From an uncultured Lachnospiraceae bacterium (GTDB lineage: Bacteria; Bacillota; Clostridia; Lachnospirales; Lachnospiraceae): 39,639 bases of DNA. Where the stretch lies: the NCBI GenBank assembly GCA_910585205.1, contig CAJUCC010000027.1:1-39639 (forward strand), read 5' to 3'. Shown piece by piece: positions 16,045 through 24,201 of this stretch. The notes beneath the pieces were generated by a model that was given only the letters and a program-made list of their open reading frames with translations, was not told where the DNA came from and searched no databases. Each line of letters starts with the position of its first letter. Positions within the stretch are counted from its first letter, which is position 1. Both the position numbers and the translations under genes were made by a program.

Positions 16045-17715
16045 TTGAAGAAAAAAGTGAATAGTGGTTCCAGCCTGAAGGTCATCCCCCTGGGGGGACT
16101 GGAACAGATTGGTATGAACATTACTGCCTTTGAATACGAAGACAGTATTGTTGTGGTAGACTGCGGCCTGTCGTTCCCCGATGACGACATGCTTGGGATT
16201 GACCTTGTGATTCCTGATATCACATATCTCAAAGAGAATCAGGATAAGGTGAAAGGGTTTATGATTACCCACGGGCATGAGGATCATATCGGGGCGCTGC
16301 CCTATGTGCTGAGGGAGATCAATGTGCCCGTCTATGCGACAAAGCTGACGATGGGGATTATTGAGAACAAGCTGAAAGAGCATAATCTCGTAAAGGGGAC
16401 CAAGCGCAAAGTCGTAAAATTCGGACAGTCCATCAACCTGGGCAAGTTCCGGGTGGAGTATGTCAAAACCAATCACAGCATTGTGGATGCCGCGGCTCTC
16501 GCTATCTATTCTCCTGCGGGAACCGTAATTCATACCGGCGATTTCAAAGTGGATTATACGCCGGTATACGGGGATGCGATAGATCTGCAGCGGTTTGCGG
16601 AAATCGGAAAAAAGGGTGTGCTGGCGCTGATGTGCGACAGTACAAATGCGGAACGTCCCGGATTTACGCAGTCGGAACGCACGCTCGGCAGAATTTTCGA
16701 TACAATCTTTTCGGAACATAAGAGTACAAGAATTATTATTGCCACCTTTGCATCCAATGTGGACAGGGTGCAGCAGATTATCAACTCCGCCTATAAATTC
16801 GGCCGTAAGGTCGTGGTGGAAGGCAGGAGCATGGTCAATATCATTGAGATTGCCCAGAACCTGAACCGGATCAGCATACCGGAAAACACGCTGATCGATA
16901 TTGAGCAGTTAAAGAATTATCCCGATGAAAAAACCGTAATTGTGACAACCGGCAGTCAGGGAGAAAGCATGGCCGCGTTAAGCCGGATGGCAGACGGTGT
17001 GCACAAAAAGATTTCCATTAAGCCGGGCGATACGGTGATCTTTTCCTCCAATCCCATCCCCGGAAATGAAAAGGCAGTGACAAAGGTAATCAATGAACTG
17101 TCCATGAAGGGGGCGGATGTGATCTTTCAGGATGTCCATGTTTCGGGACATGCCTGTCAGGAGGAGATCAAGCTGATTTATACGCTCGTACAGCCGCAGT
17201 ATGCGGTGCCGGTGCACGGGGAATACAAACATCTGAAAGCGCAGGCAAAACTGGCGCGGGAACTGGGAATTGAAAAAGAGAATATTTTTATCCTTTCTTC
17301 GGGGGATGTGCTGGAACTGTCGGAGGAAAAAGCGGCGGTAACAGGGAAAGTGCCTGTGGGCACGATACTGGTAGACGGTCTCGGCGTGGGCGATGTAGGT
17401 AATATCGTGCTGCGGGACAGACAGCATTTGGCGGAGGACGGCATCCTGATCGTGGTGCTGGCACTGGACGGCGCTGTCGGACAGCTTGTTTCCGGCCCGG
17501 ATATTGTATCGAGGGGATTTGTCTATGTGAGAGAATCCGACGAATTGATGGATGAGGCGCGAAGCCTGATTGAAGAAGGCATTTTGAACTGTCTTGACAG
17601 AGGAATCAGTGACTGGGGCAAGATCAAGTCCGTGATTAAAGATTCCCTGGGCGACTTTGTGTGGAAGAAGACCAAGCGCAGACCGATGATTCTGCCTATT
17701 ATTATGGATGTGTAA
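16045..17715 (+). CDS. rnjA: Ribonuclease J (RNase J1 type)
   Basis: Metallo-beta-lactamase/beta-CASP ribonuclease with 5'-3' exonuclease and endonuclease activity, the central mRNA-decay enzyme of many Firmicutes. It has 556 residues. Key motifs are VVVDCGLSFP at 36-45, THGHEDHIGALP at 75-86 (zinc ligands H76, H78, D80, H81) and HSIVDAAA near 145. HTGDFKVDYTP comes next, then the beta-CASP insertion with VVEGRSM and TGSQGE, and VHGEYKHL near 391-398. The TTG at 16045 is chosen because TGGAGGT sits 8 bases upstream; extending further would add 20 unconserved residues. A YlbF-family gene follows after 57 bases, a suggestive neighbour because YlbF proteins act in RNA processing in Bacillus. Confidence 0.95.
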   Translation: MKKKVNSGSSLKVIPLGGLEQIGMNITAFEYEDSIVVVDCGLSFPDDDMLGIDLVIPDITYLKENQDKVKGFMITHGHEDHIGALPYVLREINVPVYATKLTMGIIENKLKEHNLVKGTKRKVVKFGQSINLGKFRVEYVKTNHSIVDAAALAIYSPAGTVIHTGDFKVDYTPVYGDAIDLQRFAEIGKKGVLALMCDSTNAERPGFTQSERTLGRIFDTIFSEHKSTRIIIATFASNVDRVQQIINSAYKFGRKVVVEGRSMVNIIEIAQNLNRISIPENTLIDIEQLKNYPDEKTVIVTTGSQGESMAALSRMADGVHKKISIKPGDTVIFSSNPIPGNEKAVTKVINELSMKGADVIFQDVHVSGHACQEEIKLIYTLVQPQYAVPVHGEYKHLKAQAKLARELGIEKENIFILSSGDVLELSEEKAAVTGKVPVGTILVDGLGVGDVGNIVLRDRQHLAEDGILIVVLALDGAVGQLVSGPDIVSRGFVYVRESDELMDEARSLIEEGILNCLDRGISDWGKIKSVIKDSLGDFVWKKTKRRPMILPIIMDV

Positions 17716-17772
17716 CGAACGGCAGGCACAGAGCGGAGAGCAGAGAGACATAATGAGGAAATAACGGACAGG

Positions 17773-18108
17773 ATGAAAGAGACAGAAGCGATTATAAAGG
17801 AATTTACGCAACGGCTGAAAGAGACACCGGAGTATCGGCAGTATGGAGAAAAGCGGGATAAGGTGCGGGAATATCCCGGACTGATGGACGAGATCAATGT
17901 GTACCGCAAACGAAACTATGAGATGCAGATTTCGGAGGAAGAGCTGTTTGACAAGATCGATGAGTTTGCAAAAGAATACGAAAGCTTCCGTGCCAATCCG
18001 GTAGTGGAGGAATATCTGCAGGCAGAGCTGGAGGTCTGCCGGATGGTGCGCGACGTTTATACACAGATAGCGGAGGCTATCGATTTGGATATTTATCTGG
18101 AACTGTAA
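17773..18108 (+). CDS. YlbF/YmcA-family regulator
   Basis: A 111-residue, all-helical, highly charged cytosolic protein of the Com_YlbF group. In Bacillus subtilis YlbF, YmcA and YaaT form a complex that influences RNase Y-dependent mRNA maturation, competence and biofilm formation. Family features seen: N-terminal helix EAIIKEFTQRLKETPEY, central LMDEINVYRKRNYEMQ and ELFDKIDEFAKEYESF, then NPVVEEYLQAELEVCRMV. Its place right behind rnjA supports an RNA-turnover role. No paralogue is visible in this window. Confidence 0.85.
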   Translation: MKETEAIIKEFTQRLKETPEYRQYGEKRDKVREYPGLMDEINVYRKRNYEMQISEEELFDKIDEFAKEYESFRANPVVEEYLQAELEVCRMVRDVYTQIAEAIDLDIYLEL

Positions 18109-18138
18109 GCGGGGGTTGCAGGTCAGAAGGAGGACGAC

Positions 18139-18525
18139 GTGAGAGGCGGACAGATAGTAGGCGCCGTTGTGGAGACGGTAATCAAGGTTGTGGTAGCGGC
18201 GATTGTCGTGATGTTCATTTACCGGTATTCCATTATGGCATATGATTACGGGTATCGTATATTCGGGGAAGAACCCGTGGATGCGGAACCGGGACGCGAC
18301 ATCAGCATACAGGTGGCGGACGGCGATGAAGCTGAGGACATTGGCCGCATGCTGGAGGAAAAAGGCCTGATACGGGATGCCAATCTGTTCGTCATTCAGG
18401 AGAAACTTTCGGGGCTGGAAGACGGGATTGCCGCCGGCACATATGAGCTGAATACGGCGATGACAGTCGGAGAAATGCTGGATATTATGATTGCCGCCGG
18501 AGAAGAAGCCGAATCGGAGGAATGA
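18139..18525 (+). CDS. Short MltG-like membrane protein without catalytic domain
   Basis: A 128-residue protein with one membrane segment (about residues 10-28) and an extracytoplasmic domain. That domain (IQVADGDEAEDIGRMLEEKGLIRDANLF, residues about 55-82, then LEDGIAAGTYELNTAMTVGEMLDIM) matches the N-terminal LysM-like region of endolytic murein transglycosylase MltG/YceG. The catalytic YceG domain is absent, so it cannot itself cleave glycan strands. The start is GTG at 18139 with AAGGAGGACGAC upstream. GGAGG at its 3' end serves the next gene. It may be a regulatory or binding homologue; function is inferred from the partial domain only. Confidence 0.75.
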   Translation: MRGGQIVGAVVETVIKVVVAAIVVMFIYRYSIMAYDYGYRIFGEEPVDAEPGRDISIQVADGDEAEDIGRMLEEKGLIRDANLFVIQEKLSGLEDGIAAGTYELNTAMTVGEMLDIMIAAGEEAESEE

Positions 18526-18526
18526 G

Positions 18527-19168
18527 ATGGATCAGGACGAGCGGTTTGATGTGTATATCGGTTCTCTGGAGGCGGAACTTCCCGACTGGCTGGCCGGGCT
18601 GGAGCGGCGGGCGGCGGCGGACGGCATTCCCATCGTCAGAAAACAGACCCAAAGTCTGCTGCGTATGCTGCTTGTTCTGAAAAAACCGGAGCGGATACTG
18701 GAGATCGGAACGGCGGTCGGCTTTTCCGCCCTTTTTATGAGCGAGTATGCGCCGGCAGGATGCAGGATTACCACGATAGAAAAATATGAAAAGAGGATTC
18801 CCGCAGCCCGGGAAAATTTTCGCCAAGCGGGACGCGATGACCGGATTGTGCTTGTGGAAGGGGATGCGGGAGAGATCCTGCCGGAGCTGACCGGGGGCTA
18901 TGATTTTATCTTTATGGACGGGGCGAAAGGGCAGTATATTCATTTTCTGCCGGATGTGCTGCGTCTGCTGAATGCAGGCGGCATTCTTGTATCGGATAAC
19001 GTATTGCAGGGCGGCGATATACTGGAGTCCCGTTTTGCGGTGACGAGGCGGGACCGGACGATTCATGCAAGGATGCGGGCGTACCTGTATGAACTGAAAC
19101 ACAATCGGGAACTGGAAACCGTGATTCTGACAGCGGGTGACGGAACGGCAGTCAGTGTAAAAATATAG
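18527..19168 (+). CDS. trmR: SAM-dependent O-methyltransferase, TrmR-like (tRNA ho5U)
   Basis: A 213-residue class I O-methyltransferase resembling B. subtilis YrrM/TrmR, which methylates 5-hydroxyuridine at tRNA position 34 to mo5U. SAM motif I is ILEIGTAVGFSALFM at 57-71; the metal/catalytic-site motif is FIFMDGAKGQY at 128-138. ILVSDNVLQGG near 157-167 matches family proteins. The start at 18527 has GGAGG six bases upstream; an upstream TTG at 18491 lies inside the previous gene and adds unconserved residues. The next gene is a U32-family protein of the TrhP type, giving the same trmR-trhP neighbourhood as B. subtilis yrrM-yrrN-yrrO. That context is the main reason for preferring TrmR over a generic caffeoyl-CoA-type methyltransferase. 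Confidence 0.82.
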   Translation: MDQDERFDVYIGSLEAELPDWLAGLERRAAADGIPIVRKQTQSLLRMLLVLKKPERILEIGTAVGFSALFMSEYAPAGCRITTIEKYEKRIPAARENFRQAGRDDRIVLVEGDAGEILPELTGGYDFIFMDGAKGQYIHFLPDVLRLLNAGGILVSDNVLQGGDILESRFAVTRRDRTIHARMRAYLYELKHNRELETVILTAGDGTAVSVKI

Positions 19169-19199
19169 AGGCGCGGCGGATGCGCGGTAAGAGGGATAC

Positions 19200-20426
19200 A
19201 TGGAGCGGAAACCGGAACTTCTGATACCGGCGGGCAATATGGAGGTACTGCAGACAGCGGTTATATATGGTGCAGATGCGGTATACATAGGCGGCGAGGC
19301 CTTCAGCCTGCGGGCAAAGGCCGCGAATTTTTCACGTGCGGAAATGGCGGCGGGGATCGCATTTGCGCACAGGCATCATGTAAAAGTTTATGTGACGGCG
19401 AACATTCTGGCGCATAACGGCGATCTGGAAGAGGCGGAAGCCTATTTTCGGGAATTGAAAGAGATCGGGCCGGATGCGCTGATTATTTCCGATCCGGGAT
19501 TGTTTCTGCTTGCGCGGAAGATTTGCCCCGAGATCGATATTCACATTTCCACGCAGGCCAATAATACCAATTATCAGACGTACCGGTTCTGGTATGAGCA
19601 GGGGGCAAGGCGGGTGGTATCCGCCAGAGAGCTTTCGCTTGCGGAGATCGCGGAGATTCGGGCGCATATCCCGGATGATATGGAGATTGAGAGCTTTGTG
19701 CATGGCGCCATGTGCATTTCCTATTCCGGGCGCTGCCTTTTGAGCAATTATCTGACCGGGCGGGATGCCAATCAGGGGGCGTGTACCCATCCGTGCCGCT
19801 GGAAATATGCGGTCGTCGAGGAGACAAGACCGGGTGAATATTTTCCGGTGTATGAAAATGAGCGCGGCACCTATCTGTTTAATTCCAAAGATCTGTGTAT
19901 GGTCGGGCATATCCCGGAACTTGTAAAGGCCGGGATCGACAGCCTGAAAGTGGAAGGGCGGATGAAGACTGCGCTGTATGTGGCCGCGGCGGCGCGCACT
20001 TATCGGAAAGCCATTGACGATTACTTCGATTCGGAAGAAATCTATCGCAGCCATATGGATTGGTATCGCGAAGAGATTGCAAAATGCACGCACCGGCAGT
20101 TTACCACAGGGTTTTATTTTGGCAAACCGGACGCGGAGACACAGATTTACGATGCCAGCACATATATCAATGAATACATTTATCTGGGTATCGTAGAGAC
20201 GGTGGATGCGAGAGGATTTGCGAGAATCCATCAGCGCAATAAGTTCTGTGCGGGTGATACGATAGAATTGATGAAACCGGACGGCCGCAATGTGCCGGTG
20301 ACGGTACGCCGTCTCTGTGATGCGGAAGGGACGGAAGTGGACGCCGCACCGCATCCGAAGCAGGAACTGTATCTGGATTTGACGCAGGAGGCGTCGGTTT
20401 ATGATCTGCTGCGGGTGAGACGATGA
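19200..20426 (+). CDS. U32-family tRNA hydroxylation protein, TrhP-like
   Basis: A 408-residue member of the peptidase U32 family (YrrO/YegQ branch), now associated with prephenate-dependent tRNA U34 hydroxylation rather than proteolysis. N-terminal PELLIPAGNMEVLQTAVIYGAD is the family hallmark. The Fe-S cysteines appear as C172 and C179 (HGAMCISYSGRCLLS) and C195 and C199 (NQGACTHPCRWKY). SLKVEGRMKTALYVA near 249-263 and the C-terminal beta-barrel also fit. It is full length as a single protein; B. subtilis has two paralogues (TrhP1/TrhP2), and a second copy is not seen here. It follows trmR, giving the two steps U34 to ho5U to mo5U in one operon. Confidence 0.88.
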   Translation: MERKPELLIPAGNMEVLQTAVIYGADAVYIGGEAFSLRAKAANFSRAEMAAGIAFAHRHHVKVYVTANILAHNGDLEEAEAYFRELKEIGPDALIISDPGLFLLARKICPEIDIHISTQANNTNYQTYRFWYEQGARRVVSARELSLAEIAEIRAHIPDDMEIESFVHGAMCISYSGRCLLSNYLTGRDANQGACTHPCRWKYAVVEETRPGEYFPVYENERGTYLFNSKDLCMVGHIPELVKAGIDSLKVEGRMKTALYVAAAARTYRKAIDDYFDSEEIYRSHMDWYREEIAKCTHRQFTTGFYFGKPDAETQIYDASTYINEYIYLGIVETVDARGFARIHQRNKFCAGDTIELMKPDGRNVPVTVRRLCDAEGTEVDAAPHPKQELYLDLTQEASVYDLLRVRR

Positions 20427-20469
20427 TGTCGGCGACGGGGATGACAGGATAAGAAATTAAAAATAATGC

Positions 20470-20498
20470 TTGCAATTCCCAAACGAATAGAGTATCTT
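20470..20498 (+). promoter_or_regulatory. Promoter of glnN
   Basis: TTGCAA at 20470-20475, a 17-bp spacer and TATCTT at 20493-20498. Transcription would start near 20505, leaving a leader of about 160 nt before glnN. Confidence 0.6.
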
Positions 20499-20537
20499 AT
20501 TAAAAGAAGTAAGATTGATTACAGAACAGTGAGAGCA

Positions 20538-20576
20538 GAACGAAGGCGTTCCAACAGGGGTTGGAGCGCTGTTTTT
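20538..20576 (+). promoter_or_regulatory. Attenuator-type leader of glnN: overlapping hairpins and T-run
   Basis: Two mutually exclusive hairpins. The first is GAACG-AAGG-CGTTC (20538-20551). The second is a terminator stem, GCGTTCCAAC (20546-20555) with GTTGGAGCGC (20560-20569), one G-T pair, a 4-nt loop, and T's at 20572-20576. They share 20546-20551, so forming the first would block the terminator. The layout points to transcription attenuation upstream of a nitrogen-assimilation gene, possibly by an RNA-binding antiterminator. The regulator is not identified. Confidence 0.6.
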
Positions 20577-20665
20577 CGGTTATGGGTAATTTTCCATAAG
20601 CGGAATGCGCCGCGATGCGGTGAGAGGAAGCTGCGGGGCGGCCTGGGTTAAGAGGAGGAAATGTT

Positions 20666-22777
20666 ATGAACAATGTGGTGAATGTGGAACGGATTTTCGG
20701 CGAAAATGTATTTACGCCAAGAAAGATGAGAGAGCGGCTGCCGAAGAGTGTGTACAAGGCAGTCAGAAAGGTTATGGATTACGGCGGAGAGCTTTCGCTG
20801 CAGGACGCGGATGTGGTGGCAAAAGCGATGAAGGACTGGGCGGTGGAAAAGGGCGCCACACATTTTACGCACTGGTTTCAGCCGCTGACGGGTATTACTG
20901 CGGAAAAGCATGATTCTTTTGTGACGCATCCTGACGAGGACGGCAGAATGTTGATGGAGTTTTCCGGCAGGGAGCTGATTAAAGGGGAACCGGATGCGTC
21001 TTCCTTCCCGTCGGGCGGCCTGCGGGCAACTTTTGAGGCAAGGGGATATACGGCGTGGGATATGACTTCGCCGGCATTTTTAAAGGAATCCGGATCCGGT
21101 GTGACGCTCTGCATCCCCACCGCATTTTGCTCTTATACCGGAGAGGCGCTGGACAAGAAAACGCCGCTTCTGCGCTCCATGGAGGCGATCAGCGAACAGG
21201 CGCTTCGCATTGTCAGGCTGTTTGGCAATACAGGAGCGACAAAGGTGGTTGCTTCGGTGGGACCGGAACAGGAGTACTTTCTTGTCGATAAAGAAAAATA
21301 TCTGCAGCGCAAGGACCTGATTTTTGCAGGTCGGACACTGTTTGGCGCGCCGGCTCCCAAAGGGCAGGAGATGGAAGATCACTATTTCGGCGTTATCCGG
21401 GAGCGCGTCGGTTCCTATATGAAAGATCTGAACGAGGAGTTGTGGAAACTGGGCGTGACGGCGAAGACACAGCATAATGAAGTGGCGCCGGCGCAGCATG
21501 AGCTGGCTCCGATTTATGAGACGGCCAATATAGCGGTGGACCACAACCAGATTGTCATGGAGGCCATGAAACGTGTGGCGATCCGCCATGACCTGCGCTG
21601 CCTGCTGCATGAGAAACCGTTTGCCGGTGTGAACGGTTCGGGCAAACATAATAACTGGTCGCTGGGAACGGATAACGGCGTGAACTTACTGGATCCGGGA
21701 GAGACGCCGAATGAGAACATTCAGTTCCTGCTCGTGCTGGCCTGCATCCTGAAAGCGGTGGACACACATGCGGATTTGCTCCGGCAGAGTGCATCCGACG
21801 TGGGAAACGATCACAGACTCGGGGCAAATGAGGCGCCGCCGGCCATTATATCGGTATTTCTGGGAGAGCAGCTCGAAGATGTGGTAAAGCAGCTGGTGGA
21901 GACGGGAATGGCTGTCACCTGTAAGGAAGGCGGGATACTGGAAACCGGAGTATCGACACTGCCCGATCTGGAAAAAGATGCGACGGACCGCAACCGCACA
22001 TCCCCGTTTGCCTTTACGGGCAACAAATTTGAGTTTCGCATGGTGGGTTCGGCGGATTCCATTGCCAGTCCCAATACAACCCTGAACGCCATTGTGGCGG
22101 AGGCATTCTGCGAGGCGGCGGATCTGCTGGAACAGGCGGAAGACTTTGAACAGGCGGTTCATGATCTGATTAAAGAGTACCTGACGAAACATCAGAGGAT
22201 TATTTTTAACGGAAACGGATATTCCGACGAATGGGTGGCGGAGGCGGCAAAACGCGAGCTGCCCAACATCAAGTCCATGGTGGAAGCCGTGGAAACGCTG
22301 ACGACCGATAAAGCTGTCAGATTATTCGAAAAGTTTGGCATTTTTACCCGTGCAGAGCTGGAGTCCCGTGAAGAGGTTTTGTATGAGACGTATTCCAAAA
22401 CCATTAATATTGAGGCATTGACAATGATTGATATGGCCTCCAAACAGATTCTGCCCACCGTAATCCGTTATACACGGACATTGGCGGACACGGTCATCGC
22501 CGTAAAAGCGGCGGGGGTGGAACCCGTCGTGCAGGCAGGGCTTTTGCAGGAGGCTTCCGGGCTTTTGGAAGAGGCGAAAAAGGCACTGGAAGCGCTGAAA
22601 ACAGCGGACGAGAAGGCGGCATCCATGCCGGAAGGCAGAGAGCAGGCTTTCTATTATAAAGATGTCGTTAAAACGGCAATGGAAGCGCTGCGTGCACCCA
22701 TCGATGCACTGGAAATGATCGTGGATAAGGACGTCTGGCCGCTGCCTTCTTACGGTGATCTGATGTTTGAAGTGTAG
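20666..22777 (+). CDS. glnN: Glutamine synthetase type III (GlnN)
   Basis: ATP-dependent synthesis of glutamine from glutamate and ammonium. At 703 residues it is a GSIII, much longer than GSI (about 450). Seen: the N-terminal GSIII block with FTPRKMRERLPKSVYKAV and HFTHWFQPLTGITAEKHDSF, and SFPSGGLRATFEARGYTAWD. The catalytic half follows with ASVGPEQEYFLVD (metal-binding Glu), HNEVAPAQHELAPIYE, GVNGSGKHNNWSLG (about residues 322-335) and ESGMAVTCKEGG-like and RTSPFAFTGNKFEFRMVGS (about 446-464). A C-terminal helical GSIII extension completes it. AAGAGGAGGAAATGTT precedes the start. The leader carries the attenuator described above, consistent with nitrogen control. Confidence 0.96.
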   Translation: MNNVVNVERIFGENVFTPRKMRERLPKSVYKAVRKVMDYGGELSLQDADVVAKAMKDWAVEKGATHFTHWFQPLTGITAEKHDSFVTHPDEDGRMLMEFSGRELIKGEPDASSFPSGGLRATFEARGYTAWDMTSPAFLKESGSGVTLCIPTAFCSYTGEALDKKTPLLRSMEAISEQALRIVRLFGNTGATKVVASVGPEQEYFLVDKEKYLQRKDLIFAGRTLFGAPAPKGQEMEDHYFGVIRERVGSYMKDLNEELWKLGVTAKTQHNEVAPAQHELAPIYETANIAVDHNQIVMEAMKRVAIRHDLRCLLHEKPFAGVNGSGKHNNWSLGTDNGVNLLDPGETPNENIQFLLVLACILKAVDTHADLLRQSASDVGNDHRLGANEAPPAIISVFLGEQLEDVVKQLVETGMAVTCKEGGILETGVSTLPDLEKDATDRNRTSPFAFTGNKFEFRMVGSADSIASPNTTLNAIVAEAFCEAADLLEQAEDFEQAVHDLIKEYLTKHQRIIFNGNGYSDEWVAEAAKRELPNIKSMVEAVETLTTDKAVRLFEKFGIFTRAELESREEVLYETYSKTINIEALTMIDMASKQILPTVIRYTRTLADTVIAVKAAGVEPVVQAGLLQEASGLLEEAKKALEALKTADEKAASMPEGREQAFYYKDVVKTAMEALRAPIDALEMIVDKDVWPLPSYGDLMFEV

Positions 22778-22781
22778 TATG

Positions 22782-22805
22782 CCGCCGCGGCGGCGCTGAT
22801 TTTTG
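22782..22805 (+). terminator. Weak terminator after glnN
   Basis: GCCGC-CGCG-GCGGC (about 22781-22794) is a short GC hairpin followed, after GCTGA, by five T's. It could end glnN transcripts, but the gap before the T's makes it imperfect. Confidence 0.35.
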
Positions 22806-22853
22806 GGCTGACGGAACCGCTGCATAAAAAATAAAATTTTTTAAAAAAAGGTA

Positions 22854-22882
22854 TTGCAAAATAACGGAAAATCATATATTAT
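22854..22882 (+). promoter_or_regulatory. Promoter of tRNA-Gln
   Basis: TTGCAA at 22854-22859, a 17-bp spacer and TATTAT at 22877-22882. The start point would be near 22890, about 33 bases before the mature tRNA. Confidence 0.7.
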
Positions 22883-22922
22883 GTATGAGTGGCCTGCAGC
22901 AGTAGGTCATTCATACAGATAA

Positions 22923-22994
22923 TGGGCTATCGCCAAACGGTAAGGCAACGGACTCTGACTCCGTCATTTCAAGGTTCGAATCCTTGTAGCCCAG
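22923..22994 (+). tRNA. tRNA-Gln (anticodon CUG)
   Basis: A 72-nt cloverleaf: acceptor TGGGCTA (22923-22929) with TAGCCCA (22987-22993) and discriminator G at 22994. The D stem is GCC/GGC, the anticodon stem ACGGA (22948-22952)/TCCGT (22960-22964). The loop CTCTGAC has anticodon CTG at 22955-22957, and the T arm contains GGTTCGAATCC. The 3' CCA is not encoded (GTTAAG follows) and must be added after transcription. It stands alone with its own promoter and terminator directly downstream of glnN. Confidence 0.97.
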
Positions 22995-23000
22995 TTAAGA

Positions 23001-23026
23001 CCCCGGTGAGTAATCATCGGGGTTTT
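23001..23026 (+). terminator. Terminator of tRNA-Gln
   Basis: CCCCGGTGA (23001-23009) pairs with TCATCGGGG (23014-23022) with one G-T pair and a 4-nt loop; TTTT follows at 23023-23026. Confidence 0.8.
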
Positions 23027-23076
23027 CCTTACATAAACATGAGACTGCGGGAGAGCGGAACGTGGGGAGGAACGGG

Positions 23077-24099
23077 ATGAAAGAGAATATTTCCCTGAAG
23101 GAGATTGCCGGAATCTGCAAGGTATCTGTTTCCACAGTCAGTAAGGCGATGAACGACAGAAATGACATCAGCGCAGAGAAAAAAGAAGAAATCCGGCGGG
23201 TTGCACGGGAAATGCATTATGTTCCCAATTACATGGCGTCCGTTTTAAAAAGCAAGCGTACCGGAGCGATAGGCGTGTTATTGGCAGGGAAAACAGGCGG
23301 CCTGACGGATGAACATTTTGCCCGCATTCTGAACAGTTTTCGGGAAACGGTGGAGGACCGGGGCTATATCGTGACATTTCTCAACAGCGGCAGTTCGCCG
23401 GAACGCCACTCCCTCTCGGAACAGTGCCGGTACATGAAGTTTGACGGCGTTTTTGTTGCATATGCGGATTATGCCATGCAGGAAGTACAGGAACTGCTTG
23501 CATCGGACGTTCCCATTGTAACGATTGACCATGCGGTTTCCGGGCATCTCAATGTTGCCTCAGATCACTATGGTGATATGAAGCGGATGCTGCAGTTTGT
23601 GTTTGACAGAGGACACCGAAAGATTGCCTGCATTCACGGCGGAGCAGGTGATGTTACCAGAGGGCGGCTGGAAGCTTACAGAAGTTTTATGAAGGAACAT
23701 TTGCTTCCGGTCTGCGGAGCATATATGTACACATGTCCGTATCGGGACTGCGAGAGGGCAGCGGCGCTGACCAGAGCGGTACTGGCGCTTCCCGACAGGC
23801 CGACCTGTATTCTGTACCCGGATGATCTGACGGCGGTCGGCGGGATGCGGGTGATGCGGGAAGCCGGCCTGCACATCCCCGACGATCTTTCCGTCGTGGG
23901 ATATGACGGAGTCAGTGCCGCCGGCATGGTAACGCCGCGGCTGACGACACTGCGCCAGGATACGGTTTCCATGGGGATTCAGGCGGGAAACCGACTGATC
24001 GGACGGATTGAATCACCGGATGCGGAAGACCGGCAGGGTACCGTGGTGATACCGGGTATGGTGGAAGCGGGAGAGAGTGTGGGGATTGTTCGCGGATAG
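23077..24099 (+). CDS. LacI/GalR-family transcriptional regulator
   Basis: A 340-residue DNA-binding repressor/activator. The N-terminal HTH with hinge is SLKEIAGICKVSVSTVSKAMND at about residues 6-27, then HYVPNYMASVLKSKRTGAIGVLL leads into the periplasmic-binding-protein-like effector domain. C-terminal DDLSVVGYDGVSAAGMVTPRLTTLRQD is typical. The ATG at 23077 has GGGGAGG six bases before it; an in-frame GTG at 23062 is less likely. No sugar transport or catabolic genes flank it, so its effector and targets cannot be guessed from context and may lie elsewhere in the genome. Confidence 0.93.
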   Translation: MKENISLKEIAGICKVSVSTVSKAMNDRNDISAEKKEEIRRVAREMHYVPNYMASVLKSKRTGAIGVLLAGKTGGLTDEHFARILNSFRETVEDRGYIVTFLNSGSSPERHSLSEQCRYMKFDGVFVAYADYAMQEVQELLASDVPIVTIDHAVSGHLNVASDHYGDMKRMLQFVFDRGHRKIACIHGGAGDVTRGRLEAYRSFMKEHLLPVCGAYMYTCPYRDCERAAALTRAVLALPDRPTCILYPDDLTAVGGMRVMREAGLHIPDDLSVVGYDGVSAAGMVTPRLTTLRQDTVSMGIQAGNRLIGRIESPDAEDRQGTVVIPGMVEAGESVGIVRG

Positions 24100-24133
24100 C
24101 GCCGCAAGCGGCAGGAGCGGCAAAAGAAAAAAC

Positions 24134-24162
24134 TGGCACACTTCTTTTATTTATGATATGCT
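24134..24162 (+). promoter_or_regulatory. Probable promoter of the thioesterase gene
   Basis: TGGCAC at 24134-24139, a 17-bp spacer and TATGCT at 24157-24162, about 40 bases before the start codon at 24202. Confidence 0.45.
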
Positions 24163-24201
24163 GAAAAAAGCGGACAGACAAACAGGGGGAGGAGATACCG
24201 G

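Noticed and set aside
20466..20651. A 61-codon reading frame in the glnN leader as a leader peptide
   Set aside because: It starts upstream of the predicted transcription start and has no RBS; the RNA hairpins explain the region better.
22889..23080. A 63-codon reading frame across tRNA-Gln
   Set aside because: It runs through the tRNA and its terminator and is an artefact of the RNA gene.
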